This document shows, piece after piece, positions 15,326 through 23,724 of a stretch of DNA of 34,644 nt; the stretch's first letter is position 1; every line of letters starts with the position of its first letter. The position numbers were made by a program, and so were the translations under genes. The notes under the pieces are model-generated. The model was given only the letters and a program-made list of their open reading frames with translations. It was not told where the DNA came from and did not search any database. Origin of the DNA: Aurantimonas sp036252795 (GTDB lineage: Bacteria; Pseudomonadota; Alphaproteobacteria; Rhizobiales; Rhizobiaceae); contig DASYHY010000265.1 in assembly GCA_036252795.1 (NCBI GenBank), forward strand, positions 1 to 34,644, written 5' to 3'.

Positions 15326-16651
15326 CTAACGCTGATTCGTAGCTTGCCGATCGATCTCGTTGCCATGCTGCGCGTGCGCCGTCTCGGTCAGACTGGTTCC
15401 CCCGCGGTCGGCAAGAACGGCCTCGGTAATCGATTTCGGTAGGGGCAGGGGGCGCTCGGTTCGTGATATGATCGGCAGCACGATCAGGAAATGAGTAAAA
15501 TAGTAGGCGGCCGCGATCTGGCTGACCATGACGTATATCGGCTCCGCCGGTGAGCCGCCGCAGTAGCCCAACACCAGCACATCAACGACCAAAACCCAGA
15601 AGGCGATTCGGGCTTTTGGACGGAAATTGTTCGATCTGACCGGAGACGTATCTAGCCAGGGCAAGAAGAAAAGCAACAGGATCGAACCGGCCATCGCCAG
15701 CACACCCCAGAGTTTCGCCGGAAGAATGACATCAACCGTAAAGGCACGCAGAATCGCGTAAAAAGGCCAAAAGTACCACTCTGGAACAATCTCGGGGGGC
15801 GTCGAGAGCGGGTTAGCTTCGATGTAGTTCTCAGCCGGGACGAAAAGGTTGGGTGAAAAGAAGGTGAGGGCGGCGAACAGCAATAGGAATATACCCACCC
15901 CCACAGCGTCCTTGGCGGTATAGTAGGGGTGGAACGGCACGGTATCCTGCTCGCCCTTCACCTCCACGCCTGTCGGGTTGTTTGAACCCGGAATATGCAA
16001 CGCCCAGATGTGCAGGATGATGACGCCTGCGATCACGAACGGCAACAGATAGTGGAGCGAGAAGAAGCGATTCAGCGCTGCATTATCTGGAGCATAGCCG
16101 CCCAGCAGCCACACGCGCAGCGTCTCGCCCACGCCCGGTATTGCGGAGAAAAAGCCGGTGATTACCTGGGCCCCCCAAAAGCTCATCTGCCCCCACGGGA
16201 GCACATAGCCCATGAAGGCGGCGGCCATCATCAACATTAAAATCACCACTCCGAGCAGCCAAACCACTTCCCGGGGCGCCTTGTACGACCCGTAGTATAG
16301 GCCGCGGAAAAGGTGGATGTAGACAACCGCGAAAAAGAAACTGGCTCCCGCGGCATGGCAATAACGCAAAAGCCACCCTTGGTTGACGTCGCGCATGATG
16401 TGTTCGACAGAACCGAAAGCCTGCGCGGCCGAAGGCGTGTAGTGCATCGCCAGAACGACGCCGGTGATGATCTGGATCGCCAGCGCCAGTCCGGCCAGAA
16501 CTCCGAAATTCCAGAAATAGTTCAGGTTTCGTGGCACGGGGTAACCCGCGCCGACCGCATTATACACCAGCCGCGGCAGGGGCAGCCTTTCATCAATCCA
16601 GCGCATCAGTGGCTGCTTGGGCTCATAATGACTGGCCCAGGGAAAGCTCAT
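15326..16651 (-). CDS. Cytochrome b (bc1-type), unlinked to Rieske and c1 genes
   Basis: A 441-residue polytopic membrane protein with all hallmarks of cytochrome b. Heme ligands are H99 and H113 on one helix, and H200 and H214 on another, both 14 residues apart. A PEWY motif at 290-293 marks the quinol-oxidation (Qo) site, and about eight membrane helices are visible. It would carry two b hemes in a quinol:cytochrome c oxidoreductase or a related membrane enzyme. The start follows GAGGAG by 7 bases. Normally the gene sits between those for the Rieske protein and cytochrome c1; neither is here. It may be a second copy that reduces or oxidises quinol for a metal-related pathway, but that is inference. 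Confidence 0.94.
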   Translation of the reverse strand: MSFPWASHYEPKQPLMRWIDERLPLPRLVYNAVGAGYPVPRNLNYFWNFGVLAGLALAIQIITGVVLAMHYTPSAAQAFGSVEHIMRDVNQGWLLRYCHAAGASFFFAVVYIHLFRGLYYGSYKAPREVVWLLGVVILMLMMAAAFMGYVLPWGQMSFWGAQVITGFFSAIPGVGETLRVWLLGGYAPDNAALNRFFSLHYLLPFVIAGVIILHIWALHIPGSNNPTGVEVKGEQDTVPFHPYYTAKDAVGVGIFLLLFAALTFFSPNLFVPAENYIEANPLSTPPEIVPEWYFWPFYAILRAFTVDVILPAKLWGVLAMAGSILLLFFLPWLDTSPVRSNNFRPKARIAFWVLVVDVLVLGYCGGSPAEPIYVMVSQIAAAYYFTHFLIVLPIISRTERPLPLPKSITEAVLADRGGTSLTETAHAQHGNEIDRQATNQR

Positions 16652-16706
16652 CGTACGGCTCCTCGCCTTGCGCGACACACGCGGTGACCGCGACCCGGTT
16701 TGCAGC

Positions 16707-16735
16707 GCGATACAACTGCTATATAGTACGGTCAA
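16707..16735 (-). promoter_or_regulatory. Possible sigma-70-type promoter for cytochrome b
   Basis: On the minus strand, TTGACC (16735-16730) and TATCGC (16712-16707) are 17 bases apart, about 55 bases before the start codon of cytochrome b. The -35 element is good; the -10 element matches only in its first half. Confidence 0.35.
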
Positions 16736-16773
16736 TCGGCGTGTAGGTGTTTCACTAATCGCCACACTGTCCT

Positions 16774-16998
16774 ATGGGGATCTGTGGCTTGACCATTCAA
16801 AAGCCTGGCCTTGCCGACTGGACGCGCGCGGTGGTGGAGCTATTGGCTATCGCGGTTGGGGGATGGGCATTCTTCACGACTGAAGAACCAGTCCCGGCCA
16901 CGCTGTTTTTGGGAGCAGGAGTTCTCGCCGGGGAACTGATAGGCCGAGCGGCTGAAAACTGGGTCAAGCGTCGACAGTCGCGCAGACCACAGCGCTGA
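16774..16998 (+). CDS. Small membrane protein, function unknown
   Basis: A frame of 74 residues with two hydrophobic segments (AVVELLAIAVGGWAFFT near residue 19 and ATLFLGAGVLAGELIG near 42) and a basic tail (VKRRQSRRPQR). This suggests a two-helix inner-membrane protein with its C-terminus in the cytoplasm. No ribosome site lies before the ATG, so the start is uncertain. It precedes chrB by 53 bp in the same direction, and may be co-transcribed with it. Confidence 0.5.
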   Translation: MGICGLTIQKPGLADWTRAVVELLAIAVGGWAFFTTEEPVPATLFLGAGVLAGELIGRAAENWVKRRQSRRPQR

Positions 16999-17051
16999 GA
17001 CCGTCGGAGGATGGTGAAAAGCACGGTTTTTGTGCGTAAAGTGGAGTTGCA

Positions 17052-18005
17052 ATGCCCTCACCAGATCCCAACCCTTGGCTCCTCCTAATTCCTCAGCTTC
17101 CGGCAAAACCGGCTTATCTGCGGGTCAAGGTGTGGCGCCGGCTTCAGGTAATCGGCGCGGCGCCGCTCAAAAATGCCGTGCATGCGCTGCCTAACCGCGA
17201 CGACACGCGAGGCTTGTTTGAAGAACTGCATCGGGAGATTCTGGCCAACGACGGTGAAGCCCTGATCCTCGAAGCGCGGCTGGTCGGCGGTCTGGGCGAC
17301 GCAGCCCTTCGCGGCATGTTTGATGCCGCGCGGGATGCTGACTATGAGGAACTAGCTCGCGAGGCTCGTGTGCTAGCGGCGGGTGACGAGGTCACTCCGG
17401 CGGACGTCGGGCGACTGCGGAAACGCCTGGATGACGTAACCGCGATTGATTTCTTCGGCGCACACGGGCGCCAGGTCGCCGAGGCGGCGATCGTCGAGCT
17501 CGACCGTCTGTCGCATCAACATCCGGACGTCAGCGGACCTGGCGCGCCGGAATTAACCTCGGCGGAACTCAAAGGGCGCACATGGGTGACGCGCCGGCAC
17601 GTCCACGTCGACCGTATCGCCTCGGCATGGTTGATCGGTCGCTTCATCGATCCGGCAGCGACGTTCAAATTTGTCGATGGCCGAAACTACGCTCCCGCTC
17701 CAGGCGAACTGCGGTTCGATATGTCCGGAGCCGAGTTCACGCACGAAGGAGACAGCTGCACTTTCGAAACTTTGGTGACGCGGTCCGATCTTGAAGCCGA
17801 TCGCGCGCTGCAGGCGATCGGCGAGATCGTACATGATCTCGACATCGGGGATGCCCGCTACAACCGTCCGGAAACGGCAGGTGTTCAAGCGCTGATTTAC
17901 GGCATTTGTGCGGGCAATGAGGATGACGAGGACCGCATCGCGAAAGGATCACTGCTGCTCGATGGGCTGTACGCCACCTTCTCGCAGCAACGAAGCGAAG
18001 TCTGA
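17052..18005 (+). CDS. chrB: Chromate resistance protein ChrB
   Basis: A 317-residue protein with the two ChrB regions. The N-terminal half (residues 1-150) holds WLLLIPQLPAKPAYLRVKVW and a helical stretch. The C-terminal half begins TWVTRRHVHVDRIASAWLIG (residues 176-195), then FIDPAATFKFV, FDMSGAEFTHEG and LIYGICAGNEDDEDR near the end. ChrB of known determinants is a chromate-sensing regulator of the chr operon and may also act in chromate handling. The basic N-terminal region could bind DNA. The start follows GGAG with good spacing. It lies about 7 kb from chrA, apart from its usual partner. Confidence 0.9.
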   Translation: MPSPDPNPWLLLIPQLPAKPAYLRVKVWRRLQVIGAAPLKNAVHALPNRDDTRGLFEELHREILANDGEALILEARLVGGLGDAALRGMFDAARDADYEELAREARVLAAGDEVTPADVGRLRKRLDDVTAIDFFGAHGRQVAEAAIVELDRLSHQHPDVSGPGAPELTSAELKGRTWVTRRHVHVDRIASAWLIGRFIDPAATFKFVDGRNYAPAPGELRFDMSGAEFTHEGDSCTFETLVTRSDLEADRALQAIGEIVHDLDIGDARYNRPETAGVQALIYGICAGNEDDEDRIAKGSLLLDGLYATFSQQRSEV

Positions 18006-18114
18006 CCGCGCTCCCGGAGATCCGAGCGGTGGCGTGCGACAAGCAGACCGGCGGAGAGGCCTGGGCCTGAACCAGCATCAACCGTCCATGGCGAGAGGAG
18101 AACGAACCGGCGCC

Positions 18115-18783
18115 ATGCGGCTGCTGCTGATAGAGGATGACGCGGAAACCGGCAACGCCGTCGTCGCGGCGTTGCGCGCGCACGGTCACGCCGTCGATTG
18201 GGAGACCAACGGACAAGGCGGGCTCGATCGCGCCGCTACCGATGCTTACGCCTTGCTGGTCGTCGATCGCATGCTGCCCGGGATCGATGGACTCTCGCTC
18301 GTCGCCGAACTTCGCCAGCGACAAATCGCGGCTCCCGTGCTGATGCTCACCGCGCTCGGCTCGATCGAGCAACGGGTTGAAGGTCTCGAAGGGGGCGCTG
18401 ACGACTATCTCGTCAAGCCCTTCGCGATCGCCGAGCTCCTGGCGCGCATCGAAGCGTTGCAGCGCCGCGCAGCCGGTCCGCCCAGCATCCTGTCGCTCGG
18501 CGATCTGACGCTCGACCGTCTCGCCCGCACGGTGCGGAGAGGCGACACGCCGATCGAGCTGATCCCGCGCGAGTTTCAGCTTCTCGAGCTCCTGATGCTC
18601 AACTCGCCCGCCGTGCTCACCCGCCTGATGCTATTGGAAACGGTGTGGAAGTTCCGGTTCGACCCCGGCAGAAACCTTGTCGAGAGCCATATCAGCCGGC
18701 TGCGGACCAAGATCGATCGGGGCGGCGATCCGCCCCTGATCCATACCGTGCGTGGAGAAGGCTATGCCGCTTGGAGTGAGTAG
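18115..18783 (+). CDS. OmpR-family response regulator
   Basis: A 222-residue regulator: receiver domain at residues 1-115 with acidic pair near 8-9, phosphorylated D51 (VVDRMLPGIDG) and K101 (YLVKPF). The winged-helix DNA-binding domain (about 128-220) has IPREFQLLELLML and LVESHISRLRTKIDR. Phosphorylation by the overlapping kinase should let it bind tandem DNA repeats. I chose the ATG at 18115; the ribosome site GAGAGGAG is rather far (14 bases), and an ATG 27 bases upstream is possible. The next gene overlaps by 20 bases. Its neighbour, a convergent TonB receptor, is a likely target. Confidence 0.93.
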   Translation: MRLLLIEDDAETGNAVVAALRAHGHAVDWETNGQGGLDRAATDAYALLVVDRMLPGIDGLSLVAELRQRQIAAPVLMLTALGSIEQRVEGLEGGADDYLVKPFAIAELLARIEALQRRAAGPPSILSLGDLTLDRLARTVRRGDTPIELIPREFQLLELLMLNSPAVLTRLMLLETVWKFRFDPGRNLVESHISRLRTKIDRGGDPPLIHTVRGEGYAAWSE

Positions 18784-20161
18784 CCGGCTGCTGCGCTCGA
18801 CGTTGGTCCGCGTCGTGGCGCTTAATGCGCTGCTGCTCGTCATCAGCATGGTCGCCGGCGCGCTCGGCGGCTGGCTCGCGACCCGCACGGTCGTCGAGCG
18901 ACAGGCGCGGAGCCGCGTCGAGCTCGAGACACATGCGATCGCGCTCGAAGCGCAACGGGGAGGCTTGGATCGCGCGCTCGATATGATCCGCATCAGGGCG
19001 GAGCGGCCCGGGTCGCCCGAATATTATCTGATCGGGCCGGACGGCCGCAGGCTGATCGGCGACCTTCAAATCGTGCCGAAAGCGGCCGGTTGGCACTTTG
19101 TCGAGCAGCCTTCGCCGCAACCAGGCGTAGAGGGCGTGCATCTGCTGTCACTGACGCGGCGCCTTCCGGATGGCTCACTCCTTATCGTTGGGGAGGACAT
19201 GGAGCGCAGCGACGCCATCCGCGACGCTGTTTTCGGGGCCATCCTGATCGCAGGCGGCATCGCGTTGGCGTTCGGTATCGTTGCCGGCCTCCTCGCCACC
19301 CGGCAGACCTTCCGGCAGATGCAGCGAATCAACGCGGCCGTCCGCGCGGTTGAGGGCGGCGATCTCTCGGCGCGGATCGGCGCGCCGGCCAACCCGCGCA
19401 CCGATCTCGATCAGCTCGCGCTGGCGGTCGACCGGATGCTCGACCGGATTGACACGCTGGTCGCCACGATCCGCCGTGTGTCGGCCGAGGTCGCTCATGA
19501 CCTACGAACGCCGCTCACGCGCGTGAGGCACGCGATCGAAACGGCGCTCGCGCAGCCTGACGACGAAAAGCGGACCGCGACCTTGGCACAGGCGATGGCC
19601 GGGCTGGACGACGCGCTTCGTCTGTTCAGCGCGGTGCTGGATCTTGCCGAGATCGATGCCGGCAAGGCGCGTGCGCGGTTCGAGCCGCTCGACCTGGCGG
19701 AGATCGTGGACCGGGTGGTGGATGCCTACCGTGCCGAAATCGAGGCCTCCAGCCGCCACATCTCGGTGAGCTCGGCTCGAGCGGCAGTGGTCGCCGGCGA
19801 CGCCGATCTGCTGGCGCGCGCTCTCGCCAACCTGATCGAGAACGCGCTCAAATACTCCCGTGACGAAGCTCGGATAGACGTTTCGGTTTCCGAGCAGCCC
19901 GGCATGGTGACGATGGCGGTCGCGGACGACGGCCCTGGCGTGTCCGATGGCGAGGTCGCCGAGATGTTGCGCCCGTTCGGGCGCTTGGATCGAGCGCGGC
20001 GGGAATCCGGCAACGGTCTCGGCCTCGCGATCGCTGATGCCGTAGCTCGGCTGCACCGCGGAACGCTGGCGTTTGCGAGACTCCAGCCGGGTTTGGCCGT
20101 TGAGATCAGATTACCGCGCGAACCGGCGGCGACAGCGGTCGCCGACGCTCGCTTGTCCTGA
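18764..20161 (+). CDS. Sensor histidine kinase
   Basis: A 465-residue membrane kinase. It has a helix at about 15-40, a periplasmic sensor region of about 110 residues, a second helix at 158-180, and a HAMP linker (TFRQMQRINAAVRAVEGGDL). The H-box follows with H245 (SAEVAHDLRTPLTR), then the N-box (NLIENALKYSRD), G1 (DDGPGVSDGE) and G2 (GNGLGLAIA). It autophosphorylates on H245 and passes the phosphate to D51 of the preceding regulator. The ATG at 18764 follows GGAGAAGG and overlaps the regulator gene. The signal sensed cannot be read from sequence; a metal or siderophore is a reasonable guess given the receptor next door. Confidence 0.93.
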   Translation: MPLGVSSRLLRSTLVRVVALNALLLVISMVAGALGGWLATRTVVERQARSRVELETHAIALEAQRGGLDRALDMIRIRAERPGSPEYYLIGPDGRRLIGDLQIVPKAAGWHFVEQPSPQPGVEGVHLLSLTRRLPDGSLLIVGEDMERSDAIRDAVFGAILIAGGIALAFGIVAGLLATRQTFRQMQRINAAVRAVEGGDLSARIGAPANPRTDLDQLALAVDRMLDRIDTLVATIRRVSAEVAHDLRTPLTRVRHAIETALAQPDDEKRTATLAQAMAGLDDALRLFSAVLDLAEIDAGKARARFEPLDLAEIVDRVVDAYRAEIEASSRHISVSSARAAVVAGDADLLARALANLIENALKYSRDEARIDVSVSEQPGMVTMAVADDGPGVSDGEVAEMLRPFGRLDRARRESGNGLGLAIADAVARLHRGTLAFARLQPGLAVEIRLPREPAATAVADARLS

Positions 20162-20165
20162 ACCG

Positions 20166-22616
20166 TTAGAACCTGACGGTTGCGGTAATCCCATACGTCC
20201 GCGGGTCCGCAGGTTGCCCGGCCACCAACCCGGTGTTGCCCGACTGCAGCGCGAGCAATTCGTAATAGTCATGGTCGAACAGGTTGCGGACCCAGCCGAA
20301 GATGTTGAGCCGGTCGTCGGCAGTGCGAAATCCCAGCCGGACGTTTTCGACTGAATAGCCGTCGACGTCGGTGTAACGAGAGCGCGTCGCATTTGACGAG
20401 AACTTGCTGCGCGCCGTGCCGTCAAACCCGAAGTAGGCGTTGCCCGCGGTGCTGACCGGCAGCGTGTATTCGAAGGCGTAGCTGGCCGACCATTTCGAGA
20501 CGCCGGGAAGCCAGCTGCCCGACGCGTCGCAAAAAGGCGGGCTGAACCCGCCCGGCGTGCCCGGCGCGCTCGGCGTGCCGACGATATTGCCGTTCGCATC
20601 GACCGGCAGCACGGTGCCGCCCGACAGTTCCGGCGGGCACGGAGCATCTGGAAACCGTATGTAGCGTGCGTCGGTGAACGCGCCGTTGGCGTAGAGCGAG
20701 AACCTGTCGCTGGGCCTGAAGCTGAATTCGGCCTCAGCCCCGCGTGTGCGGACCTTGACCGCGTTGGCGAGATAGGCGAGCACGACACCGCCCGACTGGT
20801 TGTTCGTCACCGTCGTCTGGTAGTCCTTGATCTCGGTCCAGAACGCCGAAAGGTTGAGCGTCGCGCGACGATCGAAAAATTGCGACTTCAGGCCGATCTC
20901 GAAATGATCGATCTTCTCCGGGCGCACGGTGACGGCGTTCAGCACCGGCGCCCCGTTCGACAGGGGAAGGCCGTTCATGTTGATGCCCGCCGATTTGAAC
21001 CCGTGCGCAAAGGTGGCATAGCTCATAACCTCACGGGCGACGTCGTAAGACACCGTCAGATCATAGGCCAGGTTCCATGAGTCGAACTTCTCGGCGTAGG
21101 ATTGCGGCGGCAGGGTATTGCGCTGATCGCTGTTGAGCGTGGTGCTGCCGCTGCCCGTCGTCACAGTCGCGGAATAGGCTCCGTCCTTCTTGTCATAATT
21201 CAGGCGCACGCCCGGCAGGATGCGCAGCCGGTCGGAGACTTTCCAGGTCAGCTGCCCGAATATCGCCGCGCTGACGCTCTTGTACCGGATGTCGTTTTCC
21301 GAACGCAGCCCGTCGAGGATCGCCGGGTTGCAGGCGTTCGCGGCCGGCGGATTGCATCCGCTCGACCCGGCGGGCACGTTGCCGGGATTGAGCAGCCAGC
21401 GGCTCGCTGCCGACCCCTGTTCCTGCGCGCCCTCGGTGCGGAAGCGCTGCCAGAAATAAAAGCCGCCAGCGACGAAATCGAAACGCTCGCCATCGTAGGC
21501 GTAGCGTACCTCCTGGGTGACCTGGCGGTGACGCGACGGGTTGCCCGAGAAGGTCGTGATCGGCAGCCCGGTGAAGTCGCGGTCGCTGGACGGCAGCCAG
21601 TTCCACAGCCGCCAGGCGATGATCGAGGTGAGCGTGCCGGATCCCAGCTTCCAATCGGCGATCAACGATATCCCGGCCGAGTCTTGCCCTGCCTTCAACT
21701 CCGCGTCGAGGTCGGTGAGACGGTCGAACGCATTGGTGCTGGGCGGCGCATAGTCGAACGCAGCCGCCAGTGCGGCATACTGCCGGTTAAGCGAGCGCTG
21801 CGTCGCGCCGGTTCGCACATAGATCTGTGCGCCCGCTTCGGGCCGCTGTCGGCTGTAATCGCCGACCAGGCGTAGATCGAGATCGTCCGACGCGCGCCAC
21901 AACAGCTGGCCGCGCAGGCTCAGATTGTCGCGCTCGTTGATCCAGCGCCGCGTCGCGACATTGTAGATGGTCCCGCGGCGCGATGTCGTCGAAAACGCGA
22001 AGCGGGCGGCCAGGTTTTCGGTCAACGGCCCGGAAACCGCACCCTTCGCCTGACGAAGTTCGAGATTGCCGAGCGATGCCTCGAGATAGGCTTCGGGCGT
22101 GAAGCTGGGCTTGCGAATGCCGACGTTGATCGCGCCGGCGGTCGTGTTCTTGCCGTAGAGCGTACCCTGCGGGCCGCGCAGCACCTCGACGCCCGCCACA
22201 TCGAACAGGTCGGACACGGCCGTCGCGATTCGGCTGTAATAGACCTGGTCGATATAGATCCCGACGCCCTGTTCGAGGCCGTCGTTGGTCAGCCCGAGCG
22301 GCGCGCCCAGTCCGCGAATGTTGATCGCCGCATTGCGCGAATTGGTGCCGTAATAGGTGAGCGACGGCTGAAGCTGGACGAGCTGCGAGACATTCTGGCT
22401 GCCCGATTTCGCGATCACCGAATCGGTCAGGACCGACACCGCGATCGGCACATCCTGCACCGACTCCTCGCGGCGGCGAGCGGTGACGGTAATGTCATTT
22501 CCCGTCTGGTCGGCGGGAGTGGGGGCGTCTGCTACCGACGAGGGTGCGGTCTGCGCTGACACGCACACGGGCGATGCGGCCGAAACAAGCAGCAGTACGC
22601 GCAGTGCTGTGTTCAC
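20166..22616 (-). CDS. TonB-dependent outer-membrane receptor (large, sphingomonad type)
   Basis: An 816-residue receptor: signal peptide (MNTALRVLLLVSAASPVCVSA), TonB-box-like NDITVTARRREESVQDVPIA (residues 40-59), plug with NIRGLGAPLGLTNDG, GIYIDQVYYSR and VEVLRGPQGTLYGKNTTAGA. A long barrel ends in the expected TATVRF with terminal Phe. The length and plug match the large TonB receptors that sphingomonads use for metals, vitamins or plant and aromatic compounds; the ligand is not apparent. Start is GTG with GGGAGG 6 bases upstream. Its stop is only 4 bases from the kinase stop on the other strand, and its upstream region carries a direct repeat that could be a response-regulator site. Confidence 0.92.
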   Translation of the reverse strand: MNTALRVLLLVSAASPVCVSAQTAPSSVADAPTPADQTGNDITVTARRREESVQDVPIAVSVLTDSVIAKSGSQNVSQLVQLQPSLTYYGTNSRNAAINIRGLGAPLGLTNDGLEQGVGIYIDQVYYSRIATAVSDLFDVAGVEVLRGPQGTLYGKNTTAGAINVGIRKPSFTPEAYLEASLGNLELRQAKGAVSGPLTENLAARFAFSTTSRRGTIYNVATRRWINERDNLSLRGQLLWRASDDLDLRLVGDYSRQRPEAGAQIYVRTGATQRSLNRQYAALAAAFDYAPPSTNAFDRLTDLDAELKAGQDSAGISLIADWKLGSGTLTSIIAWRLWNWLPSSDRDFTGLPITTFSGNPSRHRQVTQEVRYAYDGERFDFVAGGFYFWQRFRTEGAQEQGSAASRWLLNPGNVPAGSSGCNPPAANACNPAILDGLRSENDIRYKSVSAAIFGQLTWKVSDRLRILPGVRLNYDKKDGAYSATVTTGSGSTTLNSDQRNTLPPQSYAEKFDSWNLAYDLTVSYDVAREVMSYATFAHGFKSAGINMNGLPLSNGAPVLNAVTVRPEKIDHFEIGLKSQFFDRRATLNLSAFWTEIKDYQTTVTNNQSGGVVLAYLANAVKVRTRGAEAEFSFRPSDRFSLYANGAFTDARYIRFPDAPCPPELSGGTVLPVDANGNIVGTPSAPGTPGGFSPPFCDASGSWLPGVSKWSASYAFEYTLPVSTAGNAYFGFDGTARSKFSSNATRSRYTDVDGYSVENVRLGFRTADDRLNIFGWVRNLFDHDYYELLALQSGNTGLVAGQPADPRTYGITATVRF

Positions 22617-22696
22617 CTTCCGCCTCCCATTCCTGCGTTATTGTCTATTGATTCAGTAGGAATTGGCGAGCAACTTAAACTTGGTGCCTGACAACC

Positions 22697-22726
22697 TCGA
22701 CTGACGGGCAACGCTTCAACTGACGG
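22697..22726. promoter_or_regulatory. Direct repeat, possible response-regulator site
   Basis: TCGACTGACGG (22697-22707) and TCAACTGACGG (22716-22726) differ at one base and repeat at a 19-bp interval, 80-110 bp upstream of the GTG of the large TonB receptor. OmpR-type regulators bind tandem direct repeats, so this is a candidate target for the two-component pair at 18115-20161. The link is inferred. Confidence 0.35.
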
Positions 22727-22779
22727 ATTGAGAGAGGCGGTGTCATTCAGCGTCTGCCGGTCGTCCTCCGCGCATCGTC

Positions 22780-23724
22780 GAGCGTCACTTATTCGCTATG
22801 TCCGCCTGTCTCGCTACCGGCGCGTTCCGCGATGAGCAGGTCAGCCGTGCCGTATTCGGCGAGGCGACGATCCGCGCTACGCCGCGCCTCGCCGTCACGC
22901 TGGGCGGCCGTTACCAGTACGACCGCCAGGACCGCGAAGGCGCGCTCGGCCCCTTCGTGGTCGACTGCCGCCGCAGCTTCGACGCTTTCCTCCCGCGCGT
23001 AAGCGTCGCTTAGAGGTCGCGCCGGACGTCCGGGTCGGCGTGCTGGCGTCGCGCGGCTACAACCCCGGCGGCACCACCATCTCCTTCGACACCGGCGCGC
23101 AGGACGTCTTCGGGGCGGAGCGGCTGTGGAACTACGAGCTGTTCCTGCGCGGGCGCACCCCGGACGGCCGGCTCTCCTTCAACGCCAACGCCTTTTTCGC
23201 CGACTATGAGGACGCGCAGCGCCCGACCACCACGCTCGGCCCCTCCGGGCTCCTCCAGACCGTGTTCGACGATGCGGAGGACGCCCGCGCCTACGGGCTG
23301 GAGCTTGAACTCGCCTTCCGGCCTTCGCCCCGCCTGTCGCTCCGCGGGGGCCTGGGCCTGCTAGAGACCGATCTCCGCCGCTTCTCCGTGTCGGCGGCAG
23401 GCGTTGAGGGTAACGATTTCCAGCGGTCGCCCGGCCTGACCGGCTTCCTCACCGCGAGCTGGACGCCCGTCGACCGCTTCACCCTTGACGCGCAAGGACG
23501 CTATGGCGGCGGCTACTACGGCGACGACGCCAACACCCGCGCCTTCCGCTCGGGCGACCTCGCCACGGTCGACGCAGGCGAGCTATCAGCTCGGCCCCGT
23601 CCGGCTTTTCGGCTTCGTCCGCAACCTCTTCGACGGGTTCCAGGTCACGCAGGTCTACTTTCCCGGTTTCGGCACGGTGAACGAGCCGCGACGCTACGGC
23701 GCTGGCGTCGAGGCGCGCTTCTGA
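22780..23724 (+). pseudogene. TonB-dependent receptor, broken (barrel only)
   Basis: The second half of a TonB receptor is readable, but in pieces. ATPRLAVTLGGRYQYDRQDRE runs to a stop at 23011-23013. In another frame LASRGYNPGGTTISF, NANAFFADYED and LELELAFRPSPRLSLRGGLG continue to about 23575. In a third frame ASYQLGPVRLFGFVRNLFDG runs to the proper end GVEARF at 23724. The signal peptide and plug are missing. It has at least two frameshifts and an N-terminal loss. The DNA is visibly more GC-rich than the flanks. The following PepSY-TM gene starts on the stop codon (TGATG), so the pair was once an operon like that at 10592-13713. Confidence 0.8.
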
